A DNA stretch of 5,718 nt from CAYMJK01 sp043101635 (GTDB lineage: Bacteria > Planctomycetota > Phycisphaerae > Phycisphaerales > UBA1924). This document shows positions 1 through 4,860 of this stretch, in pieces. Below the pieces are notes generated by a model that saw nothing but the letters and a program-made list of their open reading frames with translations, was not told where the DNA came from and made no database searches. The number at the start of each line of letters is the position of its first letter. The first letter of the stretch is position 1. The DNA is taken from positions 1 to 5,718 of the forward strand of contig JBICIE010000194.1 of NCBI GenBank assembly GCA_043101635.1, read 5' to 3'. The position numbers were made by a program, and so were the translations under genes.

Positions 1-27
1 TCCCGACGGCGGACTACGCCTTCGGGA
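1..27. repeat. Short inverted repeat flanking a 15-bp loop inside the first gene; candidate invertible segment
   Basis: TCCCGA at 1-6 is the exact reverse complement of TCGGGA at 22-27, with 15 bases between. The left arm meets the window edge, so its true length is unknown; the right arm could extend into 28-30 or beyond. On the minus strand the loop carries the TAG that ends the gene starting at 166. If the loop is inverted in place, the minus strand reads through in the same frame as ATFPTADYAFG. The paralogue at 477-1154 has AVFDPADYAFA at the homologous position. The arms and the restored match are seen directly. Whether the flip happened in the cell or in sequencing or assembly cannot be told from here. 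Confidence 0.6.
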
Positions 28-166
28 AGGTGGCCGAGAGGATGATCTCGGTGTCGAAGCCGGCAGGCGTCAGCACCGGGTTGGTCGCCGTCAGGATGAA
101 ACCGTCCACCTGCCCGGCCGCGGCAGGCGCCAGCGCCAGCAGCCCGATCGCCATCACACGCTTCAC
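14..166 (-). CDS. Exported protein N-terminus, interrupted by a premature stop; paralogue of the neighbouring dockerin-tagged protein
   Basis: The product as it stands is 50 aa. The start is GTG at 166, chosen because AAGGAGAG (178-171) sits 4 to 6 bases upstream; the ATG at 154 would be too far from it, and the ATG at 202 has no ribosome binding site and would add charged residues before the signal. The first 19 residues (MKRVMAIGLLALAPAAAGQ) form a classic Sec signal peptide with probable cleavage after the Ala-rich end. Residues 21-47 (DGFILTATNPVLTP... to SATF) align with residues 21-46 of the product of 477-1154 (EGMIIRVSNLITP... to WAVF), so the two genes are tandem paralogues. A TAG at 16-14 then ends the frame, well short of any dockerin domain. 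Inverting the loop between the repeat arms at 1-27 removes the stop and restores the family sequence. The gene is therefore probably longer in its intact form and continues left of the window. It may be a pseudogene, a phase-variable gene in its off state, or an assembly error. Function unknown. Confidence 0.6.
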   Translation of the reverse strand: MKRVMAIGLLALAPAAAGQVDGFILTATNPVLTPAGFDTEIILSATFPKA

Positions 167-170
167 AGGT

Positions 171-178
171 CTCTCCTT
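171..178 (-). promoter_or_regulatory. Ribosome binding site fixing the GTG start at 166
   Basis: The minus strand reads AAGGAGAG, a strong Shine-Dalgarno match, with the GGAG core six bases before GTG. It is what excludes the neighbouring ATG codons as starts. Confidence 0.65.
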
Positions 179-204
179 GTTCTGAAAGGTTGCGAGCCGC
201 ACTC

Positions 205-233
205 AGCCTACTCGATTTCGGCGCCGGGCACAA
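205..233 (-). promoter_or_regulatory. Possible sigma70-type promoter for the gene starting at 166
   Basis: The minus strand shows TTGTGC (233-228), a 17-base spacer and TAGGCT (210-205). The -10 match is weak (3 of 6), but spacing is ideal and the -35 resembles TTGTGG of the better promoter at 1183-1211 in front of the paralogous gene. It would give a 5' leader of about 30 bases that includes the ribosome binding site. Prediction by eye only. Confidence 0.3.
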
Positions 234-286
234 GGCCCACGCAAGCCGCACCGGCAGGGCAACGCCGTGAACTGGCCTGTCGCCGC

Positions 287-324
287 GGCAAGTCGCCGGC
301 CCGAAGGGCCACGCGGCGGTTGCC
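287..324. repeat. Stem-loop within the palindromic element
   Basis: The inner stem is GGCCC-GAA-GGGCC (298-310). The outer arms GGCAAGTCGCC (287-297) and GGCGGTTGCC (315-324) pair with one bulge. The right arm overlaps the next stem-loop by two bases, so the two may be alternative or tightly stacked. Confidence 0.45.
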
Positions 325-358
325 ACGGGCCAGCCCGCAAAGCGGGCGCAGCCCGTGG
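323..358. repeat. Two-tier hairpin within the palindromic element
   Basis: The outer stem is CCACGGGC (323-330) with GCCCGTGG (351-358), a perfect 8 bp. The inner stem is GCCCGC (333-338) with GCGGGC (342-347) over an AAA loop. A 2/3-base internal loop separates the tiers. There is no T-tract on either side, so it is not a typical intrinsic terminator. Confidence 0.6.
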
Positions 359-384
359 AAGCAGGCGCTGCCGAATCAAATCGC

Positions 385-403
385 CCCCGCGGGCCCCGCG
401 GGG
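385..403. repeat. GC-only hairpin downstream of the dockerin-protein gene
   Basis: CCCCGCGG (385-392), loop GCC, CCGCGGGG (396-403): a perfect 8-bp stem about 75 bases past the minus-strand stop at 477. On the minus strand it is followed within a few bases by GATTTGATT, so it could help end transcription of that gene, but the T-run is too short and too far for a confident terminator call. Confidence 0.45.
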
Positions 404-476
404 CAAGCGCAGTTGCCCTTGGTTCACGGCTTGCCCGGTGGGGCGCCCGAGCCCTCGAATGCCCATGCCCTCCGAT

Positions 477-1154
477 TCACGGACAGCCCGCGGCAAACTC
501 CGTCTGAAAGCACAGGAAGTCAAACAGATCCAGCGCGCCATTGCCATCGCAGTCCGCGTACGGATCGCCGGTGGCAAACGCGTTCTGGAAGCACAGAAAG
601 TCGAACAGGTCCAGCCCGTCGCTGGCGTCGCAGTCGGCGTAGCAGGCGCCGACGCGCACGATCGCCGACCCATCGACGAAGGCGTCGCCGTATCGCGATA
701 TGGGCGGCGCAGGGTCCCGGTGCGGATACGTGTAGAACTCGCTCGTGCGCGTCTCCACGTCGATCACCCGCGCCGGCGTCAGCGCCGGGGCGAAGGTCGC
801 CCGCCAGATGAGAATCGGATTGTCGGGGTCGGCGACCGGACCCGGATACAGCAGATGCAGTTGGCCCACGGCGATGTCCGCAACGCGCTTCCCATCGGGC
901 GTGACGCTGCCGGCCGTCTGGCCCGGCGCCCCGAGCACAAGCTCCGGCGCCGCCCAGCCAGCCTCACCGGCGACGGCCTCGAGGCGAGCCGCGGCGAACG
1001 CGTAGTCGGCCGGATCGAACACCGCCCACACTTCGACAGTCGCCTCTGGTGTCTGTGGTGTGATGAGGTTGCTCACACGGATGATCATGCCCTCGCCGTC
1101 GGCGAAGACCGGAACGCACAGCAAAAGCGTCAGGCATGTTGCAGCGCAACGCAT
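477..1154 (-). CDS. Secreted protein with two C-terminal GC-type dockerin-like units (hypothetical)
   Basis: The product has 225 aa. ATG at 1154 is preceded by AAGGAGG five bases upstream and opens directly into a signal peptide (residues 1-18, MRCAATCLTLLLCVPVFA). Residues 21-145 form a beta-rich exported domain of unknown function (IIRVSNL, VEVWAVFDPADYAF, NPILIWRATFAP) that I do not recognise by name. Residues 171-225 hold two 27-residue units, CYADCDASDGLDLFDFLCFQ and YADCDGNGALDLFDFLCFQ, ending in AAGCP. The Asp pattern (DCDGNGALD) resembles a calcium-binding dockerin/EF-hand loop, and the paired Cys residues could form disulfides outside the cytoplasm. In planctomycetes such tails are regarded as dockerin-like tags; the partner is not known to me. 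The first unit has DASDG where the second has DGNGA, so its loop may bind calcium less well. The gene has its own promoter (1183-1211). A truncated paralogue lies downstream. Exported location is well supported; biochemical role is unknown. Confidence 0.88.
   Translation of the reverse strand: MRCAATCLTLLLCVPVFADGEGMIIRVSNLITPQTPEATVEVWAVFDPADYAFAAARLEAVAGEAGWAAPELVLGAPGQTAGSVTPDGKRVADIAVGQLHLLYPGPVADPDNPILIWRATFAPALTPARVIDVETRTSEFYTYPHRDPAPPISRYGDAFVDGSAIVRVGACYADCDASDGLDLFDFLCFQNAFATGDPYADCDGNGALDLFDFLCFQTEFAAGCP
492..560 (-). repeat. Dockerin-coding repeat unit, copy 1 (69 bp)
   Basis: This encodes the second, C-terminal dockerin unit of the 225-aa protein (YADCDGNGALDLFDFLCFQ). It aligns without gaps to 573-641 and 1308-1376, sharing the core AAGCACAG(G/A)AAGTC. 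It is a direct coding repeat. Confidence 0.75.
573..641 (-). repeat. Dockerin-coding repeat unit, copy 2 (69 bp)
   Basis: This encodes the first dockerin unit of the 225-aa protein, offset by exactly 81 bp (27 codons) from copy 1, which fits an in-frame tandem duplication of the module. Confidence 0.75.
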
Positions 1155-1182
1155 GACTGCCTCCTTCCGGTGGCCCGCGCGC

Positions 1183-1211
1183 AGTGTACCCGATTGTCGG
1201 ACCGGCCACAA
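1183..1211 (-). promoter_or_regulatory. Sigma70-type promoter for the two-dockerin protein gene
   Basis: The minus strand has TTGTGG (1211-1206), exactly 17 bases, then TACACT (1188-1183), a 4-of-6 match to TATAAT with the key first, second and last positions kept. It would start transcription near 1176, leaving a leader of roughly 20 bases that holds the AAGGAGG ribosome binding site. It lies just downstream of the terminator of the preceding gene, which supports independent transcription. Confidence 0.5.
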
Positions 1212-1230
1212 GGGCCTGCTCCGCCTCGCC

Positions 1231-1265
1231 TGAAACAGCAAGCGGGGCGGCCGAAGCCGCCCCGC
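1231..1265 (-). terminator. Intrinsic terminator of the beta-propeller gene
   Basis: On the minus strand a perfect 10-bp stem GCGGGGCGGC / GCCGCCCCGC (1265-1256 and 1251-1242) closes on a UUCG tetraloop and is followed by TTGCTGTTTC. It lies about 28 bases past the stop of the gene at 1293-2225 and before the promoter of the next gene. The T-tract is interrupted but the stem and tetraloop are textbook. Confidence 0.75.
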
Positions 1266-1292
1266 AATGAGCTTCAGATGCGAACCGACCCC

Positions 1293-2225
1293 TTACGGGC
1301 AGCCGGCCGCGAACTCGTTCTGGAAGCACAGGAAGTCAAAGAAGTCGAGGATCGTGTCACCGTCGCAGTCGGCGTAGCAGTCGCCGCCGCTGGTCGTGTC
1401 GATCAGCGTGATGAACCGCCCGGAGGCCGCCGCCACCAGCGTCGAGCCGCCGGTCGAGATGTCCAGGATGTGCACGCCGGCGCCATCGGTCCACATGATG
1501 TTGCCGTTGCCAAGCTCATACACGCCGCGCACGGCCGAGCCGACGTCGATGTAGTTGACCTGGTCCCCAGTGTCCTTGTCGTACTCATAGATGCCCGCGG
1601 GCGGCGAGAAGCCGCCGGCGATCACGTTGCCGTTGGCCTTGAGATTGAGCTGCTCGGGGAAGTCGATCCCCGTCACGCCGTCGGAATCGTGGAACGTGCT
1701 CAGGAAGGTCCCGCTCGGGTCGTGCAGATCGAGGTTCTCATCGGCGATGTTGGCGACCAGCAGGTTGCCGCCGAACTCGATCACATCGAACGGATCGCCG
1801 ACCGGGAAGCTGCCCATCGGGGCGCCGGCGGCGTCGAACATGACCAGGGCGTCACCCGGCGCCGTCCCGCCGCCCTCGCCGCTGTTGCAGACATACACCA
1901 CGCCGCCGATGTACGCCAGCCCGCGGATGTTGTCCATCCCGCCCGTGATCGACCCCAGGGCCCCGCCATCGAGGTCGTAGCGGAAGATCGTGTCGGCCAG
2001 CTGATCGCTGATCCAGATCTCCTCCTCCACCCGGATCGCCTTGATCGGCGTGCTGAAGACGCCGGCGCCGTCGATATACAGCGGGTTCACCAGCGTGCCG
2101 TCCATCGGGTCAAACAGCATCACCGCGTCCGCGGTGGAGTCCACGACGGCCAGGAACTCATCGGCCTGGGCGCCGGTGGCCAGACCGGCCGCCGCCAGGG
2201 CGGCAAATGTGCAGATGCGACGCAT
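1293..2225 (-). CDS. Secreted beta-propeller-like protein with one C-terminal GC-type dockerin unit
   Basis: The product has 310 aa. ATG at 2225 has AAGGGAGAT seven bases upstream. Residues 1-21 (MRRICTFAALAAAGLATGAQA) are a signal peptide. Residues 23-278 contain about six blade-like repeats. Each has a hydrophobic strand followed by a D-x-x-(L/I/V)-x-x-(Y/F/H)-D turn: DAVMLFDPMDG near 33, IWISDQLADTIFRYDLDGG near 70, ALVMFDAAGAPMGSF near 126, LLVANIADENLDLHDPSG near 155, GIYEYDKDTG near 211 and VHILDISTGG near 251. This matches NHL/PQQ-like propellers that act as binding scaffolds; no enzyme motif is evident. Residues 283-310 are a single dockerin-like unit (CYADCDGDTILDFFDFLCFQ ... GCP) with the full D-x-D-x-D loop. 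The gene ends in a UUCG hairpin terminator and is divergent from mqnA. Ligand and partner are unknown. Exported dockerin-tagged propeller is well supported; a more specific name would be a guess. Confidence 0.9.
   Translation of the reverse strand: MRRICTFAALAAAGLATGAQADEFLAVVDSTADAVMLFDPMDGTLVNPLYIDGAGVFSTPIKAIRVEEEIWISDQLADTIFRYDLDGGALGSITGGMDNIRGLAYIGGVVYVCNSGEGGGTAPGDALVMFDAAGAPMGSFPVGDPFDVIEFGGNLLVANIADENLDLHDPSGTFLSTFHDSDGVTGIDFPEQLNLKANGNVIAGGFSPPAGIYEYDKDTGDQVNYIDVGSAVRGVYELGNGNIMWTDGAGVHILDISTGGSTLVAAASGRFITLIDTTSGGDCYADCDGDTILDFFDFLCFQNEFAAGCP
1308..1376 (-). repeat. Dockerin-coding repeat unit, copy 3 (69 bp)
   Basis: This encodes the single dockerin unit of the 310-aa propeller protein and aligns gap-free with 492-560 and 573-641. 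It shows that the same tag module sits on unrelated N-terminal domains. Confidence 0.75.
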
Positions 2226-2254
2226 GATTCAGATCTCCCTTCGTGCTGCTCCCC

Positions 2255-2279
2255 CGCGCCGGGTGACGCCCCCGGCGCG
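2255..2279. repeat. Perfect 9-bp inverted repeat in the divergent promoter region
   Basis: CGCGCCGGG (2255-2263), loop of 7, CCCGGCGCG (2271-2279). It lies between the divergent start codons at 2225 and 2338, about 30 bases upstream of the propeller gene's ATG. It may be an operator or a leader hairpin of that gene. No T-tract follows it, so a terminator role is less likely. I found no convincing -35/-10 pair for the propeller gene here. Confidence 0.45.
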
Positions 2280-2325
2280 TGCATGACGGCCGGTTCTCGG
2301 ACAACCCGCTCGAGCCCGGCGCCCG

Positions 2326-2331
2326 TACACT
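2326..2331 (+). promoter_or_regulatory. -10 box placed for leaderless transcription of mqnA
   Basis: TACACT lies six bases before the mqnA ATG at 2338. Transcription would begin at or within a base or two of the A of ATG. There is no purine-rich Shine-Dalgarno in the 20 bases before the ATG (GCCCGTACACTCAGCCG), which fits a leaderless mRNA. No good -35 hexamer is present at the usual distance. The same hexamer serves as the -10 in front of the gene at 477-1154. Confidence 0.4.
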
Positions 2332-2337
2332 CAGCCG

Positions 2338-3201
2338 ATGAAGCCGATCCGCGTCGCCTGCGTCGAGTACCTCAACACCGTCCCCCTCATCGAGGGCCTC
2401 GAGAAGCTCGATGCGCTGACCCTCGACCGGGCCGCCCCCAGCCGCATCGTCGACATGCTGACCGGCGGGCGCGCCGACATCGGCCTGGTCTCCCTCATCG
2501 ACGCCGCCCGCGCCCCGGCGCCGCTGGCCCTGCTGCCCGTCGGCATGATCGGCTGCGACGGCCCGACCATGACCGTGCGCATCTTCTCCAGGGTTCCGCT
2601 GGACCAGATCCGGCGCCTGCACGCCGACACCGACAGTCACACCTCCACCGCCCTGGCCCGCCTGATCCTCGAGAAGCAGTTCGGCGCCCGCGTCGAGGTC
2701 ATCGACTACGACGCCCGCGAGGATATCGCCGTTGGCGGCGAGCGCGCCGATCCCGAGGCCATGCTCCTCATCGGCGACAAGGTCGTCACCCTCGCCCCGC
2801 GCCTGGAGCGGTTCGGGCACACCGTCGATCTCGGCGAAGCCTGGAAAGACCTGACAGGGCTGCCCTTCGTCTACGCCGTCTGGATGTGCCGCGCCGGCGA
2901 GCAGGATGATCCCGCCATTCAGGCCGCCGCCGCGGCCATCGATCGGGCCCGCCGTCACAACATGCTGCGCCTGAGCTGGATCGTGGCCAGGCGCGCCGGC
3001 GAACTGCGCTGGCCGCAGGAGCTTGCCGAGCGCTACATCGGCGAACTGCTGCGATTCGAGGTCGGCCCGCGCCAGCGCGCCGCGGCCCGGCAGTTCCTCG
3101 ACATGTGCGCACAGGCCGGGCTTGCCCCCCCGGCGCAGCTTCGCTGGGCCGAACTGGCGCCGCCGGCCGCGGCCAGTGCAGGAGCCCCGGGAGGGGCCTG
3201 A
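2338..3201 (+). CDS. mqnA: Chorismate dehydratase MqnA (futalosine pathway of menaquinone synthesis)
   Basis: The product has 287 aa, the usual family length. MqnA removes water from chorismate to give 3-[(1-carboxyvinyl)oxy]benzoate, the entry step of the futalosine route to menaquinone, in the cytoplasm. The fold is that of a periplasmic-binding-protein type II domain. Family marks visible in order are the N-terminal EYLNTVPL (residues 10-17, with the conserved Asn13, implicated in catalysis in this family as I recall), PSRIVDMLTGGRADIGLV (34-51), the glycine-rich PVGMIGCDGPTMTVRIFS (67-84), DSHTSTALARLIL (99-111), MLLIGDKVV (142-150) and DLGEAWKDLTGLPFVYAVW (164-182). The last ~25 residues are an Ala/Pro-rich tail. 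ATG at 2338 is chosen because the conserved N-terminal strand begins immediately after it; no ribosome binding site precedes it. It heads an apparent operon, with the next gene starting 3 bases after its stop. MqnD, a related fold, is less likely given the YLN and TGLPFVYAVW motifs. Confidence 0.92.
   Translation: MKPIRVACVEYLNTVPLIEGLEKLDALTLDRAAPSRIVDMLTGGRADIGLVSLIDAARAPAPLALLPVGMIGCDGPTMTVRIFSRVPLDQIRRLHADTDSHTSTALARLILEKQFGARVEVIDYDAREDIAVGGERADPEAMLLIGDKVVTLAPRLERFGHTVDLGEAWKDLTGLPFVYAVWMCRAGEQDDPAIQAAAAAIDRARRHNMLRLSWIVARRAGELRWPQELAERYIGELLRFEVGPRQRAAARQFLDMCAQAGLAPPAQLRWAELAPPAAASAGAPGGA
3189..3196 (+). promoter_or_regulatory. Ribosome binding site for the GTG start at 3205, inside the end of mqnA
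   Basis: GGGAGGGG lies 8 bases before GTG at 3205 and within the last codons of mqnA, whose TGA is at 3199-3201. The placement supports translational coupling and selects this GTG as the start. Confidence 0.6.
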
Positions 3202-3204
3202 GCG

Positions 3205-4860
3205 GTGCCCCCGCTGCCGCAGATCCGCACGCCCGCCCTGCGCGAGCTTGCCGAGCAGCAGCGCTACACCCCGCGCGCCACCCTGCTCAAACAGGTCGAC
3301 CGGGCCGAGCAGCTCGCCGCCGACATCGAGCCCGCCCAGGGCTATCCCGCCGACTGGCTCGTCTTCCGCATCACCGGCCATCGGCCCGAGATGACCGATC
3401 CGGCGATCGTCGCCGGCGCCGACGCGCTGGCCGACCTCTCCGCCCTCGTCGAGCGACTCAGCGACGCCGCCCGCATGACGCCCGAGGATCTCGCCCCCGG
3501 CGCGCTGCGCCTCGATGAGTTGCAGCAGCGGTGGGGCGTCAGCGTCAAGACCATCGGTCGCTGGCGCCGGCGCGGGCTCATCGCCCGGCGCGTGCGCGAG
3601 TCGCCGACACGCTCGCGGCTGGCCTTCCAGGCGCGGGCGATCGAGGTCTTCGAGCGCATGCGCGAGGCCGAGCTGCGCCAGGCCGCGTCCTTTCACCGCC
3701 TCTCAGAAGACGAGCGCCGCCGCGCCCTCGATGCCGCCCGCGCCGGCGCAGAGGCGGGACTCTCGCTCAGCGCCGCGGCACAGCGCATCGCCGCCGAACT
3801 CGGGCGCAGCCACGAAGCCATCCGCCAGTTGCTGATGCGGGAAGATGCGGATGCAGCCCACCCCATCTTCGAGCGCCTGGCCCCGCCGGACGCCCGCCGG
3901 CGCGCTGTCTGGGAGCGCGCCTGGCGTCGCGGCGTCGACGATCGTCAACTCGCCCGGCGCTGCGGCTACAAGCTCACCAGCGTCCGCCGCGCCATCCTCG
4001 AACAGCGTGCCGACCTGCTGCGCTCCCTGACGCTGACGCCGCGAACCGACACCCGGCGCAAGGGCGCGCCGGAGGACCCCCTCGCCCACGAGATCGTGCG
4101 CACGGATCTGGACTACCGCGCCCCCACCGACCTCGCGGCGCTCGTCCACGAGATGCGCGCCACGCCGGCGCCCGTCGGTTTCGTCGAGCTGGCCCGGGCC
4201 CGCGCCTATCACGCGCTGCTGGCGCGGGCCCGCAGCGCGATCGACGCGCTGCCGCCCCAGAGCGTCAGCGCCCGCGCCCTGGATCGCATCGAAACCGACC
4301 TGCGCTGGGCCGGCCGCCTGAAGGTCGCGCTGGCGCGCACGGAGCTGCGCCTCGTGATCGCCGCGGCAGAGGAAGCCATCGGCGGGCCCGTCGAGTCGCT
4401 CGGCGCCCGCCGTCTGGCCCGGGCCCTGCTGGATCTCACCGGCGCCCTTGCCACCGCGGTCGATACCTATGACCCGTTCCGCGGCGGCCGGCTGGCCGCG
4501 ACCGCCGGGCTGCTGCTCGGCCGCGCTGCCGCGCGGCTGGCGCCGCCGGCCCGCGCTGCGCGATCCGGCCAGGCCGCGCGATTGCTCACCGCAGGCGCCG
4601 CGATCCCCGACTGGACCCGCGCTGCCGTCGCCTGGCCCTGGCTGGAGCCCGATGCGCGCGTGCGCAACTTCCTCCATGCGCTCGACGAGCCGGACCGCAC
4701 GCTGCTCACGCTGCGCTTCGGCTTTGCCGGCGCTGCCCCCGTAACGCTGGATGAAGCCGCCGAGGCCGCCGGCCTCACGCGCATCCAGGCGCCGCGGCGC
4801 GAGCGGACCGCGATACGCGAGGCCATCCTCGCCGCCCGCGCGGCCGAAGGCGCCACATGA
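3205..4860 (+). CDS. Sigma70-like protein with degenerate regions 2 and 4 and extra helix-turn-helix segments
   Basis: The product has 551 aa, with a GTG start fixed by GGGAGGGG upstream. Residues 20-61 carry a short conserved-looking block (RYTPRATLLKQVDRAEQLA ... YPADWLVFRITGHRP). Residues 101-131 look like a MerR-type winged helix (LRLDELQQRWGVSVKTIGRWRRRGLI). Residues 185-211 (LSLSAAAQRIAAELGRSHEAIRQL) and about 233-268 (DDRQLARRCGYKLTSVRRAI) are two more helix-turn-helix candidates. Residues 370-445 follow sigma70 region 2: LARTELRLVIAAAEEAIG, then ALATAVDTYDPFRGG, where family members have AVEKFDPSRG. Residues 485-541 follow region 4: LDEPDRTLLTLRFGFAG, then TLDEAAEAAGLTR. The aromatic residues that melt promoter DNA in region 2 (family pattern TYATWWIRQAI) are replaced by AATAGLLLGRAAARL, and the region 4 recognition helix contains proline (TRIQAPRRE). 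So it probably binds DNA or RNA polymerase but may not work as a standard sigma factor. It sits between mqnA (3-bp gap) and a glycosyltransferase (4-bp overlap). Targets are unknown; the sigma assignment is by motif reading only. Confidence 0.72.
   Translation: MPPLPQIRTPALRELAEQQRYTPRATLLKQVDRAEQLAADIEPAQGYPADWLVFRITGHRPEMTDPAIVAGADALADLSALVERLSDAARMTPEDLAPGALRLDELQQRWGVSVKTIGRWRRRGLIARRVRESPTRSRLAFQARAIEVFERMREAELRQAASFHRLSEDERRRALDAARAGAEAGLSLSAAAQRIAAELGRSHEAIRQLLMREDADAAHPIFERLAPPDARRRAVWERAWRRGVDDRQLARRCGYKLTSVRRAILEQRADLLRSLTLTPRTDTRRKGAPEDPLAHEIVRTDLDYRAPTDLAALVHEMRATPAPVGFVELARARAYHALLARARSAIDALPPQSVSARALDRIETDLRWAGRLKVALARTELRLVIAAAEEAIGGPVESLGARRLARALLDLTGALATAVDTYDPFRGGRLAATAGLLLGRAAARLAPPARAARSGQAARLLTAGAAIPDWTRAAVAWPWLEPDARVRNFLHALDEPDRTLLTLRFGFAGAAPVTLDEAAEAAGLTRIQAPRRERTAIREAILAARAAEGAT

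Larger units (their letters stand above)
257..436. repeat. Nested palindromic intergenic element (about 180 bp, no gene)
   Basis: This fills most of the gene-free stretch between the two minus-strand paralogues (167-476). The outer arms are 257-272 (GGGCAACGCCGTGAAC) and 422-436 (GTTCACGGCTTGCCC), complementary over 15 pairs with a single bulged base. Between them are at least three stem-loops: 287-324, 323-358 and 385-403. There is also a weaker GGCAA/TTGCC stem at 402-417. No coding signal, transposase or target-site duplication is visible. It looks like a REP- or MITE-like palindromic repeat, or a highly structured transcribed spacer downstream of the gene at 477-1154. Structure is seen; that it is repetitive elsewhere in the genome is inference. 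Confidence 0.55.

Noticed and set aside
1..60. A plus-strand reading DYAFGKVAERM... as part of a plus-strand gene
   Set aside because: The minus strand has the ribosome binding site, signal peptide and homology to the neighbouring gene. The DYAF match on the plus strand is better explained by inversion of the short loop at 1-27.
257..436. Cloverleaf-like fold resembling a tRNA or tmRNA
   Set aside because: Arm lengths and spacing do not fit a tRNA, there is no T-loop GTTCGANTC or anticodon stem of 5 bp with a 7-base loop, and no CCA end.
492..641. Regularly spaced direct repeats that could suggest a small CRISPR-like array
   Set aside because: The two 69-bp units are imperfect, in frame, and encode dockerin-like modules; the spacer is only 12 bp.
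267..2909. An 880-codon open frame on the plus strand
   Set aside because: It runs antisense to two well-supported secreted-protein genes and then out of frame through mqnA. Its composition is Arg/Ala/Gly/Pro-rich with no domain, as expected of a stop-poor shadow frame in high-GC DNA.
2158..3696. A 512-codon open frame on the minus strand
   Set aside because: It is antisense to mqnA and to the start of the sigma-like gene, with Gly/Ala/Arg-rich low-complexity sequence and no ribosome binding site or motif. It is a shadow frame.
3703..4677. A 324-codon minus-strand frame opposite the sigma-like gene, and a 313-codon plus-strand alternative frame at 3531-4472
   Set aside because: Both are Arg/Gly/Pro-rich with no motif, while the 3205-4860 frame has HTH and sigma-like patterns and coupled starts.
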